A stretch of 64,000 nt of DNA from Cryptomeria japonica (Eukaryota > Streptophyta > Pinopsida > Cupressales > Cupressaceae): positions 310,201,235-310,265,234 of the forward strand of contig NC_081405.1 in assembly GCF_030272615.1 (NCBI RefSeq), in the 5' to 3' direction. The position numbers and the translations under genes are program-made. Shown one piece after another: positions 55,291-64,000 of the stretch (the stretch's first letter is position 1; the number at the start of each line of letters is the position of its first letter). The notes under the pieces were generated by a model, which was not told the DNA's origin, did no database searches, and saw only the letters and a list, made by a program, of their open reading frames with translations.

Positions 55291-55720
55291 GAATAACCTA
55301 TGTTGGCTTTACCAGATTTTAGCAAAGTATTTCAAGTGGATTGTGATACAAGTGGAAATACAATTGGAGTAGCGTTAAGTCAAGAACAAAGACCAATATC
55401 TTATTTCAATGAGAAATCGAATGATAAGACAAGAAGACATTTTGTATATGATCAAGAGTTTTATGCTATAATAAAATCATTAAAGAAGTGGAGACATTAT
55501 TTACTACCTAGAGAGTTTGTGTTGTATACCAATCATGAATCCTTGTAATATTTGAACAATCGAGGTAAGTTGAATCAAAGACACATGAGATGGGTGGATT
55601 TCTTGTATATTTATACCTTTGTTTTGAAGCATAGAAGTGGAAAGTCAAATAAAATTGTTGATGCCCTAAGTAGTGGGAGGAACTTGCTGACAAAGATGAG
55701 AGTGGATGTATTGGTTTTGA
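55291..55720 (+). pseudogene. RNase H of chromovirus A
   Basis: 'FQVDCDTSGNTIGVALSQ' (about 55330-55385) has the catalytic Asp, 'RPISYFNEKSNDKTRRHFVY' and 'QEFYAIIKSLKKWRHYLLPR' the motif with the Glu, and 'LYTNHESL' the third acid (here Asn in place of the expected Asp). 'RHMRWVDFLYIYTFVLKHRS' ends it. One stop lies after 'HESL' at about 55546. Confidence 0.85.
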
Positions 55721-55724
55721 GTAA

Positions 55725-56640
55725 TTGAAGAATTTGTATCAGGATGACCCAAATTTTACAAAACCTTGGAAAGCTTGTAAAGAACGAGTTATTGTGGACA
55801 ATAAAAAATTTCTAGATTATTTCATTCAAGATGAGATGCTATTAATAGGAATCCACTTGTGTATACCTAGGAGCTCTATGATGGAGAATCTGAAAAAAGA
55901 GAAGCATAGTGGAGGATTAGTAGGACACTTTGCTATTGATAAGACATTAGCCTTGGTTAGTGGGAATTACTTTTGTCCTTAGATACATAATGATTTTAAT
56001 AAATTTATGCAAAGGTATATAATTTTTCAACTTCAAAAAGGTAGGACTCAAAATATATGATTGTATAATCCTTTGGCATCTCCAGAGAGACCTTGGGAGG
56101 ACATAAGCATGGACTTCATACTTGGATTGCCTAAGACACGAATAAGAAATGATTCTATATTTGTGGTGGTGGATAGATTCTCAAAGATGACACATTTCAT
56201 TAAAGTGTAACAAGTTAAATAATGTCATGCATATAGCTGACCTATTTTTTAAAGAGTTGGTGAGACTAAATGGATTACCTAAGAGAATAGTTTTCAACAT
56301 ATACTAAATTTGTAGGATATTTTTGGAGGACACTTTGGAAGAAGATGAAGACAGATTTGAAATTTAGTTCTAAATTTCACCCACATATTAATGGACACAC
56401 AAAAGTAGTAAATAGGAGTTTGGAAAATTTGTAGAGATGCTTGGTTGGAGAGAAAACCAAAAGTTGGGACTTGGTTCTTGCACAACTAGAGTTTGCCTAC
56501 ACCAATTCAGTGAACATAAGTATCAGAAGAACACCGTTTGAAATTGTTAATAGAGTACACCCTGGAGGTATATCAAAGAAGGGATATCAATAATGAGGAT
56601 AAAAGGAGTGTACAATCAGAAAAAATTTGCATAACATATG
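55725..56640 (+). pseudogene. Integrase of chromovirus A
   Basis: 'EKHSGGLVGHFAIDKTLALV' is the HHCC finger start (His residues visible). '[20 protein letters not shown]' carries the first Asp of the core and '[13 protein letters not shown]' follows. The second core part is shredded by stops and shifts from about 56210 to 56450. 'LVLAQLEFAYTNSVN' and 'TPFEIVNRVHPGG' (about 56470-56560) mark its end. Confidence 0.8.
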
Positions 56641-56689
56641 AAGATAGTGCATAGTTAGGTCAAGTGGCATTTTGAGGACATAAATCATA

Positions 56690-57160
56690 AGAATAAGGAG
56701 AAAGAAGATGAAAAGAGGAGACACAAGGAAGTTGAAGTTGGAGATGAAGTAATGGTGTATTTGAGAAAAGAAAGATTCCTAGTTGGTACCTATAATAAGT
56801 TGAAGATGAATAACTTTGGAAATAGTATGATCTTGAGGAAAATTAGTTCTAGAAATGCATATGAAGTGGAGTTACGTTATACCTTGTGTATTTCATCAAT
56901 ATTCAATATTGTAGACCTACATCAATATCATGAGATAGAATTTAGTGAAGACAATGTAGCAAACTTGGACAGCTAGATACCCCACAGGGAATCAGATTGT
57001 ATTAAGAACATCTTGGATAGAAAAGTTGAGTGTAGCACCTAAGGAAAACAATATAGAGAATATCTTGTGAAGTGGAAGGACAAACCAGTTGAAGACTCCT
57101 CATGGATATCTCAAGCTAAGGTAGACAGTCTTGGTTTTTCTCTAGTCCCTACAAAGTGAG
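56690..57160 (+). pseudogene. Integrase C-terminus and chromodomain of chromovirus A
   Basis: 'VEVGDEVMVYLRKERFLVGT' and 'KLKMNNFGNSMILRKIS' form the GPY/F-type module. Downstream, 'NILDRKVECST' and 'GKQYREYLVKWKDKPVEDSS' followed by 'WISQAKVD' (about 57005-57125) is a chromodomain, the histone-binding module that gives chromoviruses their name and directs integration to heterochromatin. Two stops interrupt the linker. Confidence 0.85.
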
Positions 57161-57189
57161 GGGCTCACTTTTCATCAACCCTGGATGTC

Positions 57190-58018
57190 TGATGCAACGA
57201 CATCCCTAGTTCTTGGAAATCTTGCATCAACCAAACAAATATTTACTTTCCAGTTTGTTTTCTATTCAGTCAACCTTTGTAGTTTCAATATTTCATCCCA
57301 CATTTGCCACGTTTATCGACCAAATCTTGTGGAGCTAGATTTTTCTCATGGATATGTTAATCTACCTTATCCTATGTTCACTAGACATTTAGATGTTTTT
57401 CTAGAGATTTATCACTTCCAAAATGTGAGATAGTTTTCTAACCTAAACATCAGAGCCGCTCGGACCTATTTTGCTAATGGACAATCTTGCAGATCATTTT
57501 CATAGATTGTTGAACCTAATTTCATTTCTTGCAATGTTTCTTGGCTTGTAACCAACCTTTTCCTTAGGTCCACACATCATTCTATGTTGTTTCTAGAGGG
57601 ATTCCTTGGGTGGAGGCCAACTTCCTTGTTTTACACGTTACATCTTCCTCATCAGCAATTGTTTTCATCTTGGATCAATCCAGAGCATCCTTGAGCTATG
57701 AATATCATATAAATAAATGTATTCAAATAGTTAGATAGGGGAGACACATACAGAAGATCAATCTAAAGGTGAGGAGGTCTGAAGTTGGCTCACATTCTTT
57801 CTTGAGCCTAGATACTACATTTGAACATGTTTGTAATCAAGCCTATGTGCCAGGTTTTGTAAGCCCACATGTTACTGATTAGTTGTATTTAAATTCTTTG
57901 ATACAATAAAGTTTTATTATACATTGCCTCCATTACATTATTTTTCTTCTATTTTGTTACTCTTGTTGCACGGTAGAAACTATTCTCTTTGAGGGCTTAC
58001 TCATGTCATGTTGCGCCA
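57190..58018 (+). repeat. 3' LTR of chromovirus A (829 bp)
   Basis: It starts TGATGCAACG and ends TTGCGCCA; both ends align with the split 5' LTR. It lacks the 1.7 kb insertion. A TATA-like 'gaatatcatataaataaatg' lies near 57700. Confidence 0.85.
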
Positions 58019-58023
58019 GTATC
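58019..58023. repeat. Target duplication of chromovirus A, right copy
   Basis: gtatc, matching atatc at 43849-43853 with one transition. Confidence 0.7.
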
Positions 58024-59016
58024 AATTTTTGTTGAAGGTTGAAGAGAAGCTGAGAAAAATATTTGAGGGAAACCAAAAAATAAGAGGTCATGGTAGAAAT
58101 ACTAGTGGATGGTTTTATTGAGGCCAAAATGAAGACTAAAAGAAGAATTAACAATCCTATAGTGGTCTTCAACCAAAAGGAAAATAACACCTACCATCCT
58201 CATGATCAAAATAATGGAGATCAAAGAGGAGGAGGAAGATTTGGATGAGGATCTAGAAGATGAGGCTTCTATGCATCTTCTCTCCAATGTGGTGTAGAAG
58301 GAAATAGAGCATATGAGTATCCCCAACATCAAGGGAGAACAAATAGAGGACTCAAAGATAATATACAAGTTGCACATGTAGATGAGGATGTTGAGTCGTA
58401 AAATTCTAAAGATTCCAAAAAGGGAGAGTTTCTTGTTGATAAAAGAGCATTGTTGAATGAAGAGAAAGAACCAACTCAAAGGAAGAATTTATTTCACACA
58501 TGATTTAAGTGTGAAGGAAAAGTTTAAAATGACATTATTAATGGACCTACAATACTAGTTAATAACCTTGTTTCGCAAGAAATGGTCAAAAGGTTGTACT
58601 AGAGAGATGGTATCTAAATTCATATCATGTTGGTTGTGTATGGAAGGATGATAAAGATTTGGTCCATGAGAAATGACTAGTAAAGTTCAATATTGAAAAT
58701 TATCATGATGGCCTGTATTATGTGGTATTATGCCTATGGATTTTTACCATATGTTCTTATGACTTGACCATGGTAGTTTGATTTTAGAGTGTACTTCATG
58801 ATGGCCATGCCAACACCCATTCCTTGAAAAAGAATGGATTTAATCATAAGTTGAAGCCCCTAAAATTTTTAGTTCATGGAAGAGAAATTTTAGTTCATCG
58901 AAGAATTTTTTTGGATTTTATGAAGCCTGAACATATGTGTTATGTTTTTATTCCTATAATTGATAGAGAATATTATAAAGAGATATTGTGTTTGATAACA
59001 TTTCAAACTTGTTGAA
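58019..59016 (+). pseudogene. Chromovirus B: gag C-part and protease
   Basis: The sequence resumes the gag frame cut at 43853: 'YQFLLKVEEKLRKIFEGNQK' and 'IRGHGRNTSGWFY', the basic Gly/Arg/Asn-rich tail that follows the gag core. Downstream, 'LVNNLVSQEMVKRL'-like words (about 58555-58600) mark the protease, and 'MKKNGFNHKLKPLKFLV' (58824-58880) matches the segment between protease and RT. Many Trp codons are stops. Only fragments are left. Confidence 0.65.
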
Positions 59017-59794
59017 ACCTTACACAAGTAATATATCAATTATATATTTTAAATTATTCAAAGAAGAAACCAAAAGATGCCCAAAGAGGGGATGTGAATT
59101 TCATCTCCACGGCACATAATCAAGAATAGCTTGTCGATCATCCTCAAAAATTGAATAAAACCATTAAAAAACCTTCAGAAAAAGGGTAAAGCTACATTTT
59201 TAACATGCCTAGAGGATACTAGAATTCATGAATCTAGAGGTGCAAATGAGGAAGTCAAGGCCAAAAGCTCAAAAAACCTATAGATTCAAGCATGTTTAAA
59301 AAAATAATCCTCACATTTAAGCACTTATTTTCCTCAAGAAATCATGGGAGATATTAAAGTGTAGGATATTATGGTCTTGACAAAACTTCACATTTTCTCA
59401 GAAGCTCCAAGAACAATAGCAGTCTTAGTTACATTAGCAACCAGCAATTTTTTTCTTAATAGATCTACATAGGATGCATGTTTCTTGGAGCTAGAGGAAG
59501 AAAAGCCCCCAACACTAACAACTAATAACTCAAAAGAGTTGTTCCCGTCCACATCACAACCACTATACTACCAATAGTAGGCTGAGAAGAGCCACAACCA
59601 AGAGATGAAAGATCAAACACCAAATCCAATAGAGGTGGATCTACAACAAATTATTGAGTAGCCAGTAGGGGAAAAAATGTGAAATTTGTAAAGAACAACG
59701 AGCACAAGTGAGTGTGAGATATTTATGAAAGAAACTAATAGAAGTTGTTTATTAATCTAAAGAATTGAATTTTTTTGTGAAGAATTAGTTTTTG
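59017..59794 (+). other. Decayed interior of chromovirus B
   Basis: No clear motif is left. It lies between the protease tail and the inserted unit at 59795. Confidence 0.35.
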
Positions 59795-61560
59795 AAGGGA
59801 AAACGGGTTTTGATGGGCCCCAGAAACCCATTACAACATAAGATCAAATGATATCCATTAAAGAACTACAAGAAAACAAGAGAAAACAAACTTAGAAAAG
59901 ACAATTGACCAACAAACAAAAGGGCAGCAACAGAAAGATAACAAACAAGACCTGTCAAAGAAAAAGCCAAGGCTAGGTAAAGTTCTTAAGTAGCTCAGCA
60001 GCGCCCAGCTCTAGTTGCTCCATGTTCTCAATAGTTCGCTTAATTTTCTCAATCTCCCTACTTTGGCTTTTTTTTTTTTTTGATTCTCGCGCGAGTTCTT
60101 CTACCGTGACCGATCTCCTTATCTTCAGGGGTGTCTTCCTTTACCTTAGTGATGTCCCCAGAGGCCTTTTCTCCTTGATCACTATCAAGCTTGCTGATAA
60201 GAACCCTTATGCTTGCACAGGCAGCCTTTAAGATCTTATGACTCTGCTCCCCAATCTTCTTGAGCATATTCTCAACCCTTTCCAGCCTTTTTTCAATAGC
60301 CCCAACTCTGTTCTCCAAGATTTGGAAGCTATTACGTTGGGCATTAATGATCTCCTTAGCATTACTAATTTCTTTGGTAAGTTCACTTAAACAATTAGGG
60401 AGGGAGATAAATTTACTAGTGCCAATAGCTTCTAAAGTCTCAATTTTGCTGGTTTCCTAGGTTTGCTTAGCTTTTATGCTTGTTATTTCCTTCTAAACCC
60501 AGAGGAAAACCTTGTTGAATCTATCAACACCATTTTTAAAATAAAGGTCAATATCCAAATGGCAGACATCTTAGGCCTTGTCTCCCGTAGGCTCCAAATT
60601 CACCTCCAGACCCACCTCCTTAAAATTTGAACTCCTAGCTTCCTTCATTGAGGTGTCCTCCCCAACCTAGCCCTTATCCTTAGAACCCATCGAGAAGGGT
60701 GAGCAGTTCTTAGCTTCGAATTCCTCATTTTTTAGTTTTTTCCTTTTTTGCTTCTGGCTAGATATTTGTACCTTCTCGTTGTCAATCTCCATATCATATT
60801 CGGTCTCGTCTTCCTCCTCATACCAGCTTTCATCATCCTCCCCCTTCTACTTCCTTCTAGTTGACCCTTTACTCTAGTCCTCTTGCCCTATTTTTCTTCT
60901 TCGCTTGCTCGACCCAACGATATGGGGGTCGTCCTCAACATCAGCTTCTATGTCGTAACCTTCACCATCATCATCATCTGAGTCTTCCAATTCCTCTTCC
61001 AACTCAAAAACCTCTACAATGTTCAGATGAACCATGGTATGCTTGATGTGATTCTACAAAATCACCATTAGACCTTCATGCATAGAAGGATTGGTTTTGG
61101 GGTTGGAGATGGCATCCTTTATTCCATCATTTAGGGCACAAAACAAATAATATGGGATGGAAATTTTCTCCTTATACCGAAAATGGTTGAGAATAACAAA
61201 ATGATAGTTGTAAACCCTAGTAAATCTCCCATCTAAAGTGATCAATTTCATAATAGCAAATAAAACCCGTCGCCATATCAACTTAATTACTTCAGGGGAG
61301 TAGTAAGTGTGCCTTCCCTTCACCAGCTCGGCTTTCTCCTCCTCGTCCTTAGGGAATTTCTTCACTGCAGCATCTGACAACTTCCTATCCCTATAGAACT
61401 TGATACCATCCATCGATAAACCTGTAGCCTAAGTGATCAGGGTCTCATTCACCTTGACCTTCCTACTGCCAATGGTCAAGGTGCCCTTATTCCATCCCTT
61501 GTTTAAAATCCTTGTTATTTTCGGTGGTTTCTCTTGCATTCTCTTCATAAAATCAGTCAT
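59795..61560 (-). mobile_element. Retroelement-like unit carrying an unrecognised ORF (copy 2)
   Basis: On the minus strand the unit runs from an ATG at about 61560 to a tail 'gttgtaatgggtttctgggg' followed by 'cccatcaaaacccgttttcc' (59830-59795). It interrupts chromovirus B, whose RT sequence resumes at 61585. There is no LTR and no RT. Copy 1 at 16551-18350 shares the order of all protein blocks and the tail. The target duplication is not clear. Confidence 0.6.
59990..61560 (-). pseudogene. Unrecognised ORF family, copy 2
   Basis: From the ATG the translation reads 'MTDFMKRMQEKPPKITRILN', 'KVNETLIT', then the frame 61413-61054 with 'FYRDRKLSDAAVKKFP' and 'ITLDGRFTRVYNYHFVILNH'. These are counterparts of blocks in copy 1 ('LERLHGHSSIVMERF', 'ITLDGRYASIFSHHFTIFNH'). 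Acidic and Lys-rich stretches follow. A coiled coil 'VGAIEKRLERVENMLKKIGE' lies at about 60310-60250 in the frame 60318-60058, which ends in a run of Lys. The last block is 'EIEKIKRTIENMEQLELG' (about 60060-60005). About five stops interrupt it. I do not recognise the family. Confidence 0.6.
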
Positions 61561-61584
61561 TTTAGTTAGTGTACCTAAATTTTT

Positions 61585-62110
61585 TTCTTAGGAAATGGTC
61601 TTAAAATGGACCCAAAGAAGGTGAGGGTTATCATTGAGTTGCATGCCCCAAGAAGTTCTCTGGGGATGAAATATTTTCATGGTTTAACTAGATTTTATAG
61701 AAAACTTATCAAGAATTTAAGTAGTATGTGTACACCCCTAACTAAAATGATGAGAGAAGATAAAAAAGAGTTTAGGTGGACTACATGAACACTAAAGAGC
61801 TTTATTATGTTGAAAAATAAAGTCATGAATCAACTTACTTTTGTACTTCCCAATTTTAGAAAGGTACTTTAGGTAGAATATGGTTCTAGTGGCAATACCA
61901 TACAACCAATATTGAATCAAGATGGTAAAAGCATTACTCATTTTAGTGAAAAGTTTAGTGATGACTAGATGAAGTATTATGCTTATCATTAAGATTTTTA
62001 TGCTAGAGTTCATGCATTGAATAAATAGAGACATTATCTTTGGTTAAAGGATTATTTTTATATATTGCTCATAAAGGTTTACAATATTTGAATAATCAAG
62101 ATAAGTTGAT
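61585..62110 (+). pseudogene. Chromovirus B: RT end and RNase H fragment
   Basis: 'KKVRVIIELHAPRSSLGMKY' and 'FHGLTRFYRKLIKNLSSMCT' (61606-61730) are the end of a gypsy RT, parallel to '[20 protein letters not shown]' of chromovirus A. 'VEYGSSGNTIQPILNQDGK' (about 61870-61930) is the RNase H start with the catalytic Asp altered (EYGSS for DCDTS). 'ITHFSEKFSDD' and 'DFYARVHALNK' follow. The end is lost near 62110. Stops are frequent. Confidence 0.75.
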
Positions 62111-63200
62111 GGACTTCCTAGTCACAAATTATGTTGAACGCATATTATGGTTACATATGGATACAAAAATATCCAATAAAAATTAGAATTATTTAGTTTG
62201 ACATGTTTGTCATAGTAAAATGCATGAAAAATAAAAATAATTAATTTATATTTTTTTAATTTTAGATTATTTTATTTTCATTTCTACCTCTCAACTCCCA
62301 CCCACTCTGAGTTTAACTAATCAAATGACTTTGTCTATCTCAATTATGTAATCGGTTAACTTCGTAATCATCTCTATTAATTCTTCTCATGAAATCTCCA
62401 CCATTGATCGATATCAGATAACCTATAAAATAGTTGTATAATAATAAATAAGAAATAATATTATTAATTATGAAAGACTAAGAGTGTACCTACATAAAAT
62501 CCACTTTTTTCTTAGCAAAAATGATAATAATGAATATAAAATAAAAATAGAATGATACGATAATATAATAATAATGTAATCTTAATAGATTTTAATAGAT
62601 TTTTAGCTCTAATCAATACTTTTGTAGAAATATAATGGTATAATATTTTTATAAGTGAAATTGTTGATCGATAAAATTGCTTTTCTAAATACACCCTTAT
62701 GGGAAACTCATTGATGGGGGACCTGCACGTATTCACTAAGTGACCTTTGAAATTTTAGAAGTTGCCTCTTCATATATGTGGGGTGAAAAGGGATAGAAGG
62801 AATAACCGAAAGAAAAACTATACTATAGCAATATGCTGAGATAAGTTTAGAACTAAGGCACAAAGATAACTTCATAAACATGCTTTTCTAAGGCCCATTC
62901 AACAATCTAAATGCCCAAAAATTTGAAAATGAAACATAGACAATAACTCATTTGACATAAAGCAATATATAACATTCATCCACTAGATAACAAGTTCATA
63001 AAAACATAGTTCAATCTGCAAAGTCTTATGACATATATTTATGAAGTCGTACATAATTACAAAGTTACACAAAAACAAGTCTTTATACAGAAGCACAATT
63101 ATCATAAAAGGGCAAAGGCACAATTTGACTAGAGTCTCCAATGAACAACTACAAATTAGAGGGGCAATTCTACTAGTCAATTGTCTATCTTCTTCCTTCT
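62111..63200. other. AT-rich stretch with nothing recognised
   Basis: About 1.1 kb without coding motifs or repeats that I could identify. Confidence 0.45.
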
Positions 63201-63840
63201 AATTTTCTGAACCCCTACAAAAGCAAAAAGCATCCCTTAAATAAATCCCAACCAACGACATGGTGGACAAAACAGAGAGAGGACTTAAAACCACAAGCAT
63301 AGTTAGCAGTGTTGTTAGCAATTGTGAAACGACTTCCCACAAGCTAAAATAGAAAAGATTCAACTTTTCATGCGACCACTATCAGGTCTCCTAATGGCGG
63401 ATCAAATTAAAGGAATCCGCAACTACAAACCACTAACGACCGAAAATTCATCTCCTCAAATCAGTAAACAACAACGTCGGTGGTTGCATTAATTCCAACG
63501 TGACATCAAGAGGGAGCATTTTGAGGATGCAATAAGAAGGCATAGAGTACCTCGCAAAGAACTTCCACGTGTTGTTGGTGAAAAACTTGCAAACACATAG
63601 GCTTGAAGACCCGGGCCCACCAAGACAGTGAAGAAACAGACTACCACATGTCAACATCGCTCGTCTTCCTGTCAAAGGGTGAAGAGAAGCTCGAATACTA
63701 CGAGCCATGCTGCCACATGGATGCGAGGAGGCAAAAAACTCTTCAGACAGAAAAGGACTAAAGCCCGAGAAAAACAAAAAAAATAATAACCTAACCCCTG
63801 AAAGGGTAAATGGAACTTGGAGTCTACAGAAATAATAAAC
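63201..63840 (-). other. GC-richer block with one open frame of unknown meaning
   Basis: The composition changes to a more even base content. On the minus strand the frame 63777-63448 (109 codons) starts after a pyrimidine-rich stretch; it contains 'MARSIRASLHPLTGRRAML' and then hydrophobic and Ser/Leu-rich sequence. No domain is recognised. It could be the 5' part of an LTR-less retroelement like those with unknown ORFs elsewhere in the window. Confidence 0.3.
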
Positions 63841-63853
63841 AAATCCAAATACG

Positions 63854-63973
63854 ATATTTTCGATATATTTTACTATTAATATTTAATTGTGAGTACTTTA
63901 GAAATTAATATTTTCGATATATTTTACAAACCCAAATACTATTAATATTTAATTGTGAGTACTTTAGAGATTA
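63854..63973. repeat. Imperfect tandem duplication at the window end
   Basis: Unit 1 (63854-63907) and unit 2 (63908-63973) both start 'atattttcgatatattttac' and both contain 'actattaatatttaattgtg' and 'agtactttaga'. Unit 2 has about 12 extra bases (around 'aaacccaaat') between the two parts. Confidence 0.85.
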
Positions 63974-64000
63974 ATATAAATTTATTGTTTAACTATCAAC

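Larger units (their letters stand above)
43854..58018 (+). mobile_element. Chromovirus A (Ty3/gypsy, Reina/CRM-like) with nested insertions
   Basis: LTRs of about 830 bases lie at 43854-46381 (interrupted) and 57190-58018, with a primer site at 46384. The interior reads gag, protease, reverse transcriptase, RNase H, integrase and a C-terminal chromodomain on the plus strand. RT words such as 'LLNKGLIKESLSPC' point to the Reina-like chromovirus group. Removing the nested LINE (48130-54241) and the unit in the 5' LTR leaves about 6.3 kb. It is inserted in the gag gene of another chromovirus. Confidence 0.85.

Noticed and set aside
1-64000. CRISPR array, bacterial operon or phage
   Set aside because: No regular repeat-spacer pattern and no bacterial gene organisation. 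All coding motifs are of eukaryotic retroelements.
1-64000. Intact host gene with exons
   Set aside because: No frame or exon set matches a cellular protein that I recognise. All recognisable domains belong to retroelements.

Overview
This 64 kb window looks like heterochromatic DNA from a large, transposon-rich plant genome. The long AT-rich LTR elements, Tat-type and chromovirus Ty3/gypsy families and L1-like LINEs suggest a seed plant, and my guess is a conifer or other gymnosperm. That guess is inference: no host gene, rRNA, organellar segment or taxon-specific marker is visible. I found no intact cellular gene. Nearly everything that can be explained is a retrotransposon, mostly broken, and many are nested.

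Layout. (1) 1-1315: end of an LTR and adjoining noncoding interior of a minus-strand element, with short tandem repeats. (2) 1316-2140: 3' part of a LINE (finger linker and RNase H), interrupted by (3) 2141-16508: a 14.4 kb minus-strand Ty3/gypsy Tat-type element with very long LTRs (4.05 and 3.49 kb) and the order gag, protease, archaeal-type RNase H, reverse transcriptase, second RNase H, integrase. (4) 16551-18350: a plus-strand element carrying an unrecognised ORF family that recurs at 59795-61560. (5) 18351-19576 and 27432-28250: older sequence split by (6) 19582-27426: a well-preserved minus-strand non-autonomous gag-protease element with a perfect 5-bp target duplication. (7) 28250-33143: relics of a relative with one LTR. 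(8) 33180-33645: one or two tRNA-derived SINE-like fragments. (9) 33650-35950: AT-rich, unrecognised. (10) 35958-39370: decayed plus-strand Tat-like element, again with protease followed by archaeal-type RNase H. (11) 40745-42330: decayed plus-strand LINE 3' half.

From about 42900 to 62100 there is a nested stack. Chromovirus B (about 42900-62100) is interrupted in gag by chromovirus A (43854-58018, TSD gtatc/atatc). A carries an unidentified retroelement in its 5' LTR (about 44535-46237) and a 6.1 kb LINE in its protease gene (48130-54241, TSD tgtgatat). B also holds the second unrecognised-ORF element at 59795-61560. The last 1.9 kb is AT-rich, with one GC-richer block and a terminal tandem duplication.

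Points most worth following are: the protease/archaeal-RNase H/RT order in two Tat-like elements, with the usual RNase H having lost its first catalytic Asp; a GC-rich hairpin containing a GTGCAC palindrome repeated in the leader and both LTRs of the non-autonomous element; and an ORF family of unknown function in elements that share a 3' tail with an unrelated third element. All boundaries were read by eye from repeats and duplications; frames are broken throughout and nothing here has been tested by database search.
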